Shown: one piece after another, positions 9,864-17,169 of the stretch
Layout: the number at the start of each line of letters is the position of its first letter
Position numbering within the stretch: position 1 is the stretch's first letter
Origin: Ancylobacter polymorphus
GTDB lineage: Bacteria; Pseudomonadota; Alphaproteobacteria; Rhizobiales; Xanthobacteraceae
Direction of reading: 5' to 3'
Length of the DNA stretch: 64,000 nt
Assembly: GCF_030813495.1 (NCBI RefSeq)
Contig: NZ_JAUSUI010000001.1
Coordinates: forward strand, 248,001-312,000
Notes under the pieces: generated by a model
The model's input: the letters and a program-made list of their open reading frames with translations, nothing else
Database searches by the model: none
What the model was told of the DNA's origin: nothing
Made by a program: the position numbers and the translations under genes

Positions 9864-9941
9864 CGGAGCGTAGCGCAGCCTGGTTAGCGCACTAGTCTGG
9901 GGGACTAGGGGTCGGAGGTTCAAATCCTCTCGCTCCGACCA
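9864..9941 (+). tRNA. tRNA-Pro(GGG)
   Basis: Acceptor arms CGGAGCG (9864-9870) and CGCTCCG (9931-9937) pair perfectly, followed by discriminator A and an encoded CCA (9939-9941). The anticodon arm is CTAGT / CTGGGGG / ACTAG, giving anticodon GGG for proline. The T-arm is GGAGG-TTCAAAT-CCTCT. The 3' half from 9893 onward is duplicated at 25194-25246, so this tRNA is the attachment site of the downstream element and remains intact after integration. Confidence 0.96.
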
Positions 9942-9945
9942 TTTT
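9893..9945 (+). repeat. attL: 53-bp direct repeat in tRNA-Pro
   Basis: Identical over 53 bp to 25194-25246, covering the anticodon arm, T-arm and acceptor 3' end of tRNA-Pro plus four T residues. The flanking base differs at both ends (9892 C versus 25193 T; 9946 T versus 25247 C). Confidence 0.95.
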
Positions 9946-9970
9946 TAAGAGATAGATCAATAAGTTAGGT

Positions 9971-10000
9971 AGGCCGCCCCAGGGCGGCCTTCTTGCTTTT
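9971..10000 (+). terminator. Rho-independent terminator after tRNA-Pro
   Basis: Perfect 8-bp stem AGGCCGCC (9971-9978) and GGCGGCCT (9983-9990) with loop CCAG, followed by a T-rich run (TCTTGCTTTT). It lies inside the element just past attL, so the element supplies this terminator to the tRNA. Confidence 0.75.
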
Positions 10001-10008
10001 GGTAGTCA

Positions 10009-10030
10009 GGGGACGCGCCGGGGACACAAA
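10009..10030 (+). repeat. Candidate integrase arm-type site next to attL
   Basis: The sequence GGGGACGCGCCGGGGACACA (10009-10028) closely resembles the paired GGGGGCAC copies near attR at 25070-25090. It lies about 65 bp inside the attL core. Arm sites of P4-type integrases are typically short repeats in this position; binding is inferred. Confidence 0.45.
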
Positions 10031-10157
10031 TTCATCCGGTGATCGGCGCAGAAAAAGAGCCCGCCGCGTTTCCGCGCGGCGGGCCAAGTTGCTGATGACG
10101 GTGCGAAGCTCTCGCTCGGCGCCAGGGCCTGCGACACCCCTCCGGGATTGATTGCCC

Positions 10158-10388
10158 TCAAGAGGCAGGGCCGGCACCGATCCGAGTGATGGCCGCGCTC
10201 CCCCCGCGCTCCTCTGGCCTCGCCTCAACGATCCGTGCCAGGAGTTCGTCGCGTTCTTCTATGAGGCGCTCGAGGTCGTCTTTCGCCCTCTCAAGCTCAA
10301 GCTCAAGGTGAGTGCGCAACTCAACGGCAACACCGTAGCGGCTGAATAGGTCAGTCAGAGCATCGTTAATCGAAAGGCATGAATTCAT
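10158..10388 (-). CDS. Small predicted coiled-coil protein of the element
   Basis: 76-aa protein with an excellent ribosome binding site (AAGGAGG, about 6 nt before the ATG at 10388). Residues about 25-55 form a strongly charged heptad-like helix (LELELERAKDDLERLIEER). No known family is recognised. It is the last gene before attL, separated from the tape measure by about 145 bp of AT-rich DNA, a position often used for accessory (moron-like) genes. Function unknown. Confidence 0.65.
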   Translation of the reverse strand: MNSCLSINDALTDLFSRYGVAVELRTHLELELERAKDDLERLIEERDELLARIVEARPEERGGSAAITRIGAGPAS

Positions 10389-10533
10389 TTTCGCCTCCTT
10401 GCTTTGCGAGGTCGATACTAGGCAATAATGCTTGATTGTAGGAAGTTGTATTTACTTGTTGGTCGGTTGTTTGTTTACAATGGGTACGAGGACTGATTTC
10501 CAATGCTTTGCATGCTTGCCCTCTAACAAGCTC
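10389..10533. other. AT-rich intergenic stretch before the small coiled-coil gene
   Basis: Clearly lower in GC than the flanks, especially 10420-10500. On the minus strand it contains a TACAAT hexamer in the right direction for the 76-aa gene but no good -35. No gene is seen; a plus-strand open frame here (10432-10665) overlaps the tape measure end and looks spurious. Confidence 0.4.
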
Positions 10534-12918
10534 TCACGCTGGATCGAGTCCATAGTCTCCAAACAAGCCGCGCGCCGCCTCTTGGGAAAGGCGCTCGAGG
10601 CGTGCCATGACCTTCTCGACGATCTCGTCGGCGTTCCCTCCGGCGATGTGGAACACGGGCGCTAGCGTGACAGGCGCGCTTGCGTCGCGGCCGGGCGATT
10701 GAGTGGCACCTGCGGGACTGGAACGGTTGGAGTTGCCCGACCGAGCGCCCAACGCGTCGTTGGAAATAATCTCGCCGGACTGCCTCGGGGTGAAAATCTC
10801 CGGGCCTTCCTCGCCGACGATATAGGCGCCGCCCGCACGCACCGGGCCCCCGTGCGCCCGCGCTCCGTCGATTGCGGGGGCAGGGACAGGGGCCGGAGCC
10901 GTGCCGCCGCTCGGGGCATAGGAAGCAGCGCCGGACGCGGAAGACGGCCCGGCCGGGCTCGCTGCGTTGCCCATGCCGAAGAAGTTTCCTAGGGCCTGGG
11001 CTCCGGCCCGTGCCCATTCGACAACCGAGCGGATCGCGCCCGCAACACGATCGATGCCGGCAATCAACGATGCGACGCCACCGCCGGCAATCGCCCCGAG
11101 CGTCTCGCCCCATGCTCGCCACTTGGCGCCGGTCTCGTCAATCGGCCCAAGGAGGCCCGTGACCTTGTCCCATATCGCGGAGACCGCGGAGGCGAAGCCC
11201 TCCACAACAGGACGCGCCGGGCCAAGCGCTGCCATGAAGGCGCTTCCGAAGCTGGCGAACATCTCGCCAAGGCCCGACCAATTTTCATAGATAAAGACAC
11301 CGGCCGCGCCGATTGCGGCAATGATGGCGCCGACACCAGAGCCGATGAAGGCGACGCGCAGGGCGGTGCCGAGACTGCGCACTGCAACGGCGGCGAGGTT
11401 CATGGGGTTGACCATGGCCAAGACGGACGAGCCGAGCACCGACAGGGCGGTGCCGATGCCGCCGATGCGGGCGGCGAGGGCAAACCCAAGCATTGCCGAG
11501 CGAGCGCCAGTCAGTGCGGCACGGAAGGGAGCGAGCGCCAGCGTAGCGACTGCGGCGGCAGCGCCAAGGCCACGGACTCCGACCAGCGCGGCGGCGAGCG
11601 CTCCGCCGCGCAACGTGGCAGCGGCAAAGGCGGCGGCAATCGAAGCAACGCGGAAGGCGACAAGGGCGGCTGTAGTCCCGACAACGGCGGCGGTGAGGCG
11701 GGGATATTGCGCCGCCATCTCGGCGAGCCGGTCCACGAACGGCGCCAGCGACTCGGTGATGCTGGAAAGGGCGGGTAGCAGCGCGCTCCCGATCGAGATG
11801 GATAAGCGCTCGATCTGGTTTCGAAAGAGCTGAAGCGCGTTCGCGGTGGTCTTTGACCGAGCCTCATATTCCCGGCTCGCCGATCCGGCGTACTGCGTCT
11901 CGTCCGCGACGATACCGAGCGACTGGCGCAGTAGGTCAAGATTGGTGAGGAGCGGCCCGAGCGCGCGCGCTTCATCTCCGAACAACTGCGAGACGATCGA
12001 AGCCCGCTGATGCGCGGGTAGCTTCGCTATGCGATCCATAACCTTGAGCGTGGTGCCGCTCGCGTCCTTCTGCATGGCCTTGGACACGGCCACGGCGTCC
12101 AGGCCAAGGGCCTTGAACGCGCTGCGCTGCGCCTTGGTCGCGGCGGCTCCCTTTGTGAGAGCCCGTCCCATGTTGTTGAAGGAGGTCGCGGCAACTTCGG
12201 GAGCGGCGCCCGCGCTGATCATGGCGGAGCCGAACGCTGCGGCCTGCTCCGCCGCAAATCCGAACATCTTCGCCTGCGCACCGACGCGCGTGGTGAAGTC
12301 GAGAACGTCGGATGCGCTCGAGGCCTGCCGGTTCGACAGCTCGTTCATCGCATCGGCCAGGCGGAACGTCTCATCGGTGGTGTAGCCGAGCCCGGTGCGC
12401 AGCTTCGCCATCGCGTCGCCAGCCGCGCCCGCCGAAATATCGAACGCTACGCCGATCTTGGCGGCGCCCTCGGTGAACTTGACGAGTTCGGCACCCGCGA
12501 TGCCGGCCTGTCCGGCGGCGGCTGCGATTTCTGCCAGGCCAGTGACGGCGACAGGGAGCCGGGCCGAAAGGTCCAAAAGGTCCTTTTTGAATGCGGCGAG
12601 GCCGGCCGCTCCGTCAAAGTCGACAACTTTGGTTACATCGGCCATGGCGCTCTCAAAGGCCATGGCCGACTGGATCGGAGCGGCGAGGGCGCGCTGAAGC
12701 GCCCATGCCGTTGCGGTGGCCTCCACCATGCGGCCGCGCAATACGTCGAGGTGGCGGCTATTTGCCTCGAGAGAGGCCGACAGGCGCCCCGCCATGGTCC
12801 CGTCGACAAGCTTTGCAGCCGTGCCGATGCCGCGGATCGAGGCGGCGGCTTTGCGGGCCGGAACCGTTACCTTGTCGATCAGCGAGACAATAAGGGAAGC
12901 GGTCTCAGAACGGGCCAT
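10534..12918 (-). CDS. Phage tail tape measure protein (TP901 family)
   Basis: 794-aa tape measure protein. The N-terminal half has the TP901 core (about residues 80-380), including FESAMADVTKVVDF, the repeated Ala-rich LAEIAAAAGQAGIAGAEL block and SSASDVLDFTTRVG. Hydrophobic helices follow at about residues 400-560 and a Pro/Ala-rich linker near 640-680. Tape measures fix tail length and help DNA exit. It follows the frameshifted chaperone genes, as in P2 and lambda, but no tube, sheath or baseplate genes follow; the element ends about 600 bp later. Confidence 0.92.
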   Translation of the reverse strand: MARSETASLIVSLIDKVTVPARKAAASIRGIGTAAKLVDGTMAGRLSASLEANSRHLDVLRGRMVEATATAWALQRALAAPIQSAMAFESAMADVTKVVDFDGAAGLAAFKKDLLDLSARLPVAVTGLAEIAAAAGQAGIAGAELVKFTEGAAKIGVAFDISAGAAGDAMAKLRTGLGYTTDETFRLADAMNELSNRQASSASDVLDFTTRVGAQAKMFGFAAEQAAAFGSAMISAGAAPEVAATSFNNMGRALTKGAAATKAQRSAFKALGLDAVAVSKAMQKDASGTTLKVMDRIAKLPAHQRASIVSQLFGDEARALGPLLTNLDLLRQSLGIVADETQYAGSASREYEARSKTTANALQLFRNQIERLSISIGSALLPALSSITESLAPFVDRLAEMAAQYPRLTAAVVGTTAALVAFRVASIAAAFAAATLRGGALAAALVGVRGLGAAAAVATLALAPFRAALTGARSAMLGFALAARIGGIGTALSVLGSSVLAMVNPMNLAAVAVRSLGTALRVAFIGSGVGAIIAAIGAAGVFIYENWSGLGEMFASFGSAFMAALGPARPVVEGFASAVSAIWDKVTGLLGPIDETGAKWRAWGETLGAIAGGGVASLIAGIDRVAGAIRSVVEWARAGAQALGNFFGMGNAASPAGPSSASGAASYAPSGGTAPAPVPAPAIDGARAHGGPVRAGGAYIVGEEGPEIFTPRQSGEIISNDALGARSGNSNRSSPAGATQSPGRDASAPVTLAPVFHIAGGNADEIVEKVMARLERLSQEAARGLFGDYGLDPA

Positions 12919-12934
12919 GGGAGGGCCTCCTTAG

Positions 12935-13096
12935 TCACATGGCCCGCACCTTGGCGATGCGGGCGGCCTGGGCGTGCCAGGCCAGGAAATCGCTCCATCT
13001 CTCGCGCCGAAGCGTATCGAGTGGGAGGTGAAGTAGGTGCATGATGTCCGCCGCGATCAGGCGCCAATGGCGCCATTCGCGGGACCGGCCAAAAAA
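12935..13096 (-). CDS. Tail assembly chaperone E' extension, read by -1 frameshift from E
   Basis: Continuous with E through a -1 shift at the slippery site 13096-13090. After the shift the frame runs 51 codons (GRSREWRHWRLIAADIMHL through ARIAKVRAM) to the stop at 12935, giving a fusion of about 132 aa. In P2 the E+E' fusion is made at the same heptamer and chaperones tape measure and tube assembly. The frame has no convincing start codon or ribosome binding site of its own. The stop lies 16 bp before the tape measure gene. Confidence 0.8.
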   Translation of the reverse strand, partial: FFGRSREWRHWRLIAADIMHLLHLPLDTLRRERWSDFLAWHAQAARIAKVRAM

Positions 13097-13332
13097 GGCG
13101 CCATCGCCCCCGAGATGGTGGCGAGGTCGGAGGCGCGGACCTTGCGCAGGGCACCCTCTGGCCACCCCGTGTCTACCGCGAGCATGGCGACAGTCGCGCC
13201 AAGCTCGGTTGCGCCTTCCGCCTTGGCCTTCTCATAGGCTTCGATGCCGCCGACAGTCGGCTCATCGATGTCGATCGACGAGAAGGTCTTGCCGTCGAAC
13301 TCGACGGCGCGCTTAAGGGTAATCGTGGCCAT
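13057..13332 (-). CDS. Phage tail assembly chaperone E (P2 E / Mu gp41 family)
   Basis: 91-aa protein beginning MATITLKRAVEFDGKTFSSI, matching the small P2-E / gp41 tail assembly chaperone family in length and position. A GGAGA lies about 7 nt before the ATG at 13332, inside the end of the terminase gene, whose stop is 4 bp away. Codons 79-81 read CCT TTT TTG, the zero-frame setting for a T TTT TTG slip. Most ribosomes should end at 13057; a minority should continue into E'. Confidence 0.85.
   Translation of the reverse strand: MATITLKRAVEFDGKTFSSIDIDEPTVGGIEAYEKAKAEGATELGATVAMLAVDTGWPEGALRKVRASDLATISGAMAPFLAGPANGAIGA
13090..13096 (-). promoter_or_regulatory. Programmed -1 ribosomal frameshift site (T TTT TTG)
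   Basis: On the coding strand 13096-13090 reads TTTTTTG, in phase T TTT TTG with gene E. It is the same heptamer used in P2 E/E'. The -1 frame is open from there to 12935. Its position just ahead of a tape measure gene is the classic one. GC-rich downstream sequence could form a stimulatory structure, which I could not fold reliably. Confidence 0.82.
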
Positions 13333-13336
13333 GGTC

Positions 13337-15094
13337 TCATCTCCGGGGGAATGAAGGGGGAATGACGCGAGCCTGCCGCGGGGCGGCGGGAGCGCCACGC
13401 AGCTCGTCCTCGCGCTGATCGAAATTGAGGGGGACGCCTCGCCGGGCGGCGAAGGCGTAGACGAGGCAGTCGAGGGTCTCCGCTCGAGCGCCGGGGATGC
13501 GCTCGAAACGGCGGACAGGCTGGCCTTTGACGTACCGGACGACGCGGCGCTCGCTGGCGAGCTGGGCGAAATAGGCGGCATCCAGCCCGGCAGAAAAGCG
13601 AAGCTGGGCGCCGCGCTTCAGGCGATCGAACAGGGTCGCCTTGATGCCGTCGACACCGACAAGAAACAGGCGCCCACCCCTGACAGGTGATTTCGACATC
13701 TGGAAGGCTTGGCGGGGTCCAGAGACACCCTTGCCAGCCCAGATGCGGCGCGACAGGCGGGGGAAGCAGAACGAATAGACCTTCTCGGTGATGCCCCCGT
13801 CGCCGCTGTCGACCACGGCAGCGTCAATCTTCAAGCGGCCGCCGTGGGGATGCTTCCACGTCGAACGCAACATCTCGTCTAACTCGGTCCACGTGCTGTC
13901 ATCCTGGGAGGAACCCCAGACAATGGCATGGTCAAGCACCAGGGCGGCGTCGTCGCGGGCCCAACCGACAAAGGTGCATTCCAGGCGGTCGTCCTGCACA
14001 TCGACGCCGACCGTGATGGCAAGCACCTCGGCAGGGATGGCGTTTAGGCTGAACGGCTCGACGCGGCTCGCCAGTGCGCTCTCGTCAACGGCGTCCGCCG
14101 CCTCGCGCCAGCCTTCGGCTAGGATCGTATTCGCGAACACCCGAAGGAGGTCCGCGTCGTCCTTCGCTGCAAGGAATTCCGCGGCGAGCTTGCCCCAAGA
14201 AGCGTTAGGCAGGAGGGAGACAAGGGCGTTGAGCCGGAAGCCAGCATGGCCCTGCACCTCGGGCGCCGTCGCTCGCCAGCCGCCGGCCGCGACCATTGCC
14301 GACTTTCCCCGCTCTTCGATCACGCAACCATTCGCCGGACAGACGGCGTGCGCTTTCTCGGGTGCGCCTTCGGGCCACTGGATATGGCACCAGAGGAGTT
14401 CGAAACGATGACCGCAATGCGGGCACGGCACCTCATAAACACGCTTGTCGCTCTCTCCGTAGGAGCGCAGCACGTTTGAGGTGCCCTCATCGGTCGGCGT
14501 TGAGCCGATGATGATCTTGCGGTTGGGGAACGAGAGCGTGCGCTTTTCCGCGAGCGCGATCGGCGACCCCTCGGCGCCCGGCAGCATGGCGTCGGCTTCA
14601 TCCACCAGAAGGACGCGCACGTTGTGTCGACGCAGGTTCCTCGGCGACTTGGCCGCGACCAGCTTCAAGGAACCGCCGGGGAAGCGGCGCGACAGGAGGG
14701 TGTTGCGGTCTCCGTCCGGAGAGAGAAGGCCGGCAAGCGCGGCGCTGGCGTCGAAAATGGGCTCGAGGTCAGACACCATGTAGTCACGCGCGTCGCTCTC
14801 GGTTGGCAGAAGCGCGAGGATCGGAGCGGGCTCGTTCGTGACAAACGATGCCAGGGCGGCGGAAATCAGGGTGGTAAAGCCGAGGCGCACCGATTTGACG
14901 AGCGTCACCCGCTCGACGCTCGGGTCTGTCATGGCGTCGGCGATGCTGCGCTGGAAGGGGTAGAGCCGCACCGGGCCCGGAAGTGCGGACACGTCCGGCG
15001 GCAGGACGACGCTTTTCTCGATCCACTCCGACAGCGGCAGGCGCGGCGGCGGGACGAGTGCGGCGCGGGCGCGGCGTTCAAGAAGAGGAAGCAT
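13337..15094 (-). CDS. Phage terminase large subunit (GpA family)
   Basis: 585-aa lambda gpA-type packaging ATPase-nuclease. The N-terminal ATPase domain includes a YPFQRSIADAM motif, a degenerate Walker A around VKSVRLGFTT, and the Walker B-like VRVLLVDEADAM near residue 170. A zinc-ribbon-like CPHCGHRFELLWC follows. The C-terminal nuclease region has acidic VGVDVQDDRLE and VVDSGDGG segments. The ATG at 15094 (AAGGTG upstream) is preferred to the GTG at 15103. This family usually cuts cos sites. It lies downstream of the head genes instead of before them. Confidence 0.93.
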   Translation of the reverse strand: MLPLLERRARAALVPPPRLPLSEWIEKSVVLPPDVSALPGPVRLYPFQRSIADAMTDPSVERVTLVKSVRLGFTTLISAALASFVTNEPAPILALLPTESDARDYMVSDLEPIFDASAALAGLLSPDGDRNTLLSRRFPGGSLKLVAAKSPRNLRRHNVRVLLVDEADAMLPGAEGSPIALAEKRTLSFPNRKIIIGSTPTDEGTSNVLRSYGESDKRVYEVPCPHCGHRFELLWCHIQWPEGAPEKAHAVCPANGCVIEERGKSAMVAAGGWRATAPEVQGHAGFRLNALVSLLPNASWGKLAAEFLAAKDDADLLRVFANTILAEGWREAADAVDESALASRVEPFSLNAIPAEVLAITVGVDVQDDRLECTFVGWARDDAALVLDHAIVWGSSQDDSTWTELDEMLRSTWKHPHGGRLKIDAAVVDSGDGGITEKVYSFCFPRLSRRIWAGKGVSGPRQAFQMSKSPVRGGRLFLVGVDGIKATLFDRLKRGAQLRFSAGLDAAYFAQLASERRVVRYVKGQPVRRFERIPGARAETLDCLVYAFAARRGVPLNFDQREDELRGAPAAPRQARVIPPSFPRR

Positions 15095-15536
15095 CGGCGG
15101 CACCTTGAAGCGCGTCGCGCACCTCAGCCTCGATCGCGGCAGCGTCCGCCGGGGTCAAATGACCGATCCGGGACCGGACACGGGAGGGGACCGCGAGCAT
15201 CCGGGCACGAACGTCGCGAAGGATGCCGGTCCACACGCGCTCAACATCTGCCGCGGGCACCAGCTCGCGGCGCGTCTTCGCGTTCTGAAGTTCGACCTTC
15301 TCGGCGCGGGCTTCCGCCTCGCGGCGCCGTGCGGCCGTCGTGGCGTCGTCGCCACCACGCAGGGCGGCACTGTCACGGAGATGGGTGCAGTAGGCCCGAA
15401 CGGCATCCCGGAGGATGTAGCGACCCTTCCGGGCCTTCGGGATCACTGCCGCCTTCACGAGGTCATAGGCGCGCCGCTCCGATAGACCGAGCGTGTCGGC
15501 GAGCACGGCAATGGTCACTTCATCGTCGGACTGCAC
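15078..15536 (-). CDS. Terminase small subunit-like DNA packaging protein (Nu1-like)
   Basis: About 152-aa protein with an N-terminal winged-helix/MerR-like domain (VTIAVLADTLGLSERRAYDLV, then VIPKARKGRYILRDAVRAY) and a basic helical middle (AEARAEKVELQNAKTRREL). This is the layout of gpNu1-type small terminases, which recognise the packaging site. The GTG at 15536 is chosen because the homologous part begins there; upstream in-frame sequence to 15698 overlaps the previous gene. Its end overlaps the large subunit gene. Confidence 0.8.
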   Translation of the reverse strand: MQSDDEVTIAVLADTLGLSERRAYDLVKAAVIPKARKGRYILRDAVRAYCTHLRDSAALRGGDDATTAARRREAEARAEKVELQNAKTRRELVPAADVERVWTGILRDVRARMLAVPSRVRSRIGHLTPADAAAIEAEVRDALQGAADASSS

Positions 15537-15627
15537 TGCTGAACCCCACAAAAATCGTGTGGAATGAGGGATATTTCGGGGGCGGCGCACCCGCGGCTTA
15601 GGCCCCTCGGGAAGGACCCGCCAACGT

Positions 15628-16011
15628 TCACGGCTTCCTCGCACCCCGGCAGCGACACAGGACGCGACCCATTCCGTCCGGCTCGGTGACGGCGACAAGG
15701 AAGGTGCGGCCGTCCCTTTCCAATGCGACGATGATGTCGCCCTGACGGGGCAAGATCGGAAGCGCCGATGTGGCGAAGCTCACATGCACCGTTTCGCTGG
15801 GGACAGTGGTCGGGTGCGCCGCGGCACGTTCGGTAGTCGGCAGGACTGGGTTCAGTTCAATAACGGCGGTGGTCTCGAACGCGGTGCGGTCCGGGTCCGG
15901 GCCGCCATGCGAGAACTCTCCGCTCTTGCGCTGCGGCTCAACGCGGACGCGCTCGCCGAACTCCCGGTCGACGGCGCCAGAGGCAAGTGCTTCGAACCGA
16001 GCGAACCGCAT
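15628..16011 (-). CDS. Unknown head-tail module protein
   Basis: 127-aa protein not assigned to a family with confidence. It lies 3 bp after the gpZ-like gene and before the terminases, in the place where head-tail joining proteins (lambda FII-type or similar) are found. The C-terminal half is beta-rich (LPRQGDIIVALERDGRTFLVAV), like small connector or tail-completion proteins. The N-terminal region is polar. Role inferred from position only. Confidence 0.6.
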   Translation of the reverse strand: MRFARFEALASGAVDREFGERVRVEPQRKSGEFSHGGPDPDRTAFETTAVIELNPVLPTTERAAAHPTTVPSETVHVSFATSALPILPRQGDIIVALERDGRTFLVAVTEPDGMGRVLCRCRGARKP

Positions 16012-16014
16012 CGT

Positions 16015-16575
16015 CTACCTTCCGACCGTAAGCCGGCGCTTGATCTCGGCGACAAGGCGGGCCGGCAGATTGGCAACGACTGTGTGCCAGATGGCGATCG
16101 GTGCGCCATCTTCTCTGGTCATCTCGCGGGGGATATTCGGGCCCCACAATTTGACGATTGGCAGGCGGGCCTTGCCCTTGCGGCGGTACACCTGACCGCC
16201 AAGCGCCGGGGCCTCAACACGGGCGCCGGGAGCGCCGCCCTTCATGAAGGCGCCGGGGAATACGCGGCGCACCTTCCAGGGCGAAGCACTGACGCCCTTG
16301 CGCACCTCGCGCGCACCGAAGACGGCAAGCGGGAGAAATTCGTCTGTCGCCTCGATGCGATATGAGAGGCCACGGGAGGAAGCGGACTTGCTCCGCACCA
16401 CCGCAGCGACACGACCATAAGGGGCGCCCGTCGCTCCGGCGATCGAACGGCGGATCGCGGTGCGCTCCTTCGACATTTCGCGATTGAGCGACTGCGCCAG
16501 GAGACGACCATCTGCGCCTTCAACCTGATCGGCCAGGCGACCAACCTCTGTGATGCGTTCGATTTTTACCTTCAT
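16015..16575 (-). CDS. Phage minor tail protein Z (gpZ)-like
   Basis: 186-aa basic protein resembling prophage minor tail protein Z, which acts at the head-proximal end of lambda-type tails. Recognisable features are many Arg residues, AGATGAPYGRVAAVV, a VFPGAFMKGGAP segment and the C-terminal PARLVAEIKRRL. The ATG at 16575 has GGAGG at good spacing; an in-frame GTG is at 16581. It suggests that the element builds its own neck or tail-completion piece although it has no tube gene. Confidence 0.75.
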   Translation of the reverse strand: MKVKIERITEVGRLADQVEGADGRLLAQSLNREMSKERTAIRRSIAGATGAPYGRVAAVVRSKSASSRGLSYRIEATDEFLPLAVFGAREVRKGVSASPWKVRRVFPGAFMKGGAPGARVEAPALGGQVYRRKGKARLPIVKLWGPNIPREMTREDGAPIAIWHTVVANLPARLVAEIKRRLTVGR

Positions 16576-16621
16576 GGCCACCTCCGAAGGGGAAGCCCCC
16601 GCCGTAGCGGGGGATGATCGA

Positions 16622-16954
16622 TCAGAACGAGCCGTTGAGGCGGACGAGGCCGGTGGCGCTGGGGTTCGCAGCTTGCTCGACGGCCACCCCGATCAGGCTG
16701 TTGCCGCTGGCGGTGGTGGTGGCGACCTTGTTGGCCGCGTCCCAATAGACCTTGGCGCCGATGGTCCACGCCTGGGCACTGGTCTTCTTCAGCTCGAAGG
16801 TACCGATGAGGGCGATGTTGACGGTCGCCCCTTCCGCAGCGTCGCCGGAGGCGATGCCGAACAGCGAGCCAACAACCACACCCTCCCCAGAGAGAACGCC
16901 ACCGGCTGGCGCCGGCACGGGAATGTTGTTGCCGTGGTGGCGAAAATTCTTCAT
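16622..16954 (-). CDS. DUF2190 family capsid-associated protein
   Basis: 110-aa protein of the DUF2190 type, small Ala/Gly/Val-rich beta proteins next to phage capsid genes and thought to act as capsid decoration proteins. Typical segments are GVVVGSLFGIASGDAAEGATV, WTIGAKVYWDAANKVATTTA and LIGVAVE. Its ATG overlaps the stop of the preceding gpW-like gene, so the two are translationally coupled. The decoration role comes from family knowledge. Confidence 0.8.
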   Translation of the reverse strand: MKNFRHHGNNIPVPAPAGGVLSGEGVVVGSLFGIASGDAAEGATVNIALIGTFELKKTSAQAWTIGAKVYWDAANKVATTTASGNSLIGVAVEQAANPSATGLVRLNGSF

Positions 16955-17169
16955 GTCCAGTTCCTGTTCTTCATGACTTCGTGCACGCGGATGCGCGGCC
17001 TGCCCTCGGTAGACGCAATCTGTGCTTCAAGATCGCGGAGAGCGGCGAGCATGTTCGCGGTGGTCTGATAGGTGATCTCTCGATCTCGAAAGACGACCTT
17101 CAGCGCTCCACTCGAAATAGCCCGGCGCAACTCCTCGCGCTGCTGATAGAGGTCCTCAAGCGCGCTCAT
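16951..17169 (-). CDS. gpW-like head-tail joining protein
   Basis: 72-aa protein with the size and layout of lambda gpW: a helical start (SALEDLYQQREELRRAISSG), a short beta hairpin (LKVVFRDREITYQT) and a second helix (MLAALRDLEAQIAS). gpW stabilises DNA in the filled head and forms the surface on which tails attach. Its ATG overlaps the stop of the capsid fusion (ATGA at 17169). Having its own connector fits an element that makes complete tail-accepting heads. Confidence 0.82.
   Translation of the reverse strand: MSALEDLYQQREELRRAISSGALKVVFRDREITYQTTANMLAALRDLEAQIASTEGRPRIRVHEVMKNRNWT

Noticed and set aside
10432-10665. 77-aa plus-strand open frame beginning in AT-rich DNA
   Set aside because: Its second half overlaps the tape measure end in antisense and there is no good ribosome binding site; composition changes abruptly at the overlap.
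12935-13165. E' as an independent 76-aa gene
   Set aside because: The part of the frame upstream of the slippery site has no credible start, and the match to the -1 frameshift geometry is exact, so it is annotated as an extension of E.
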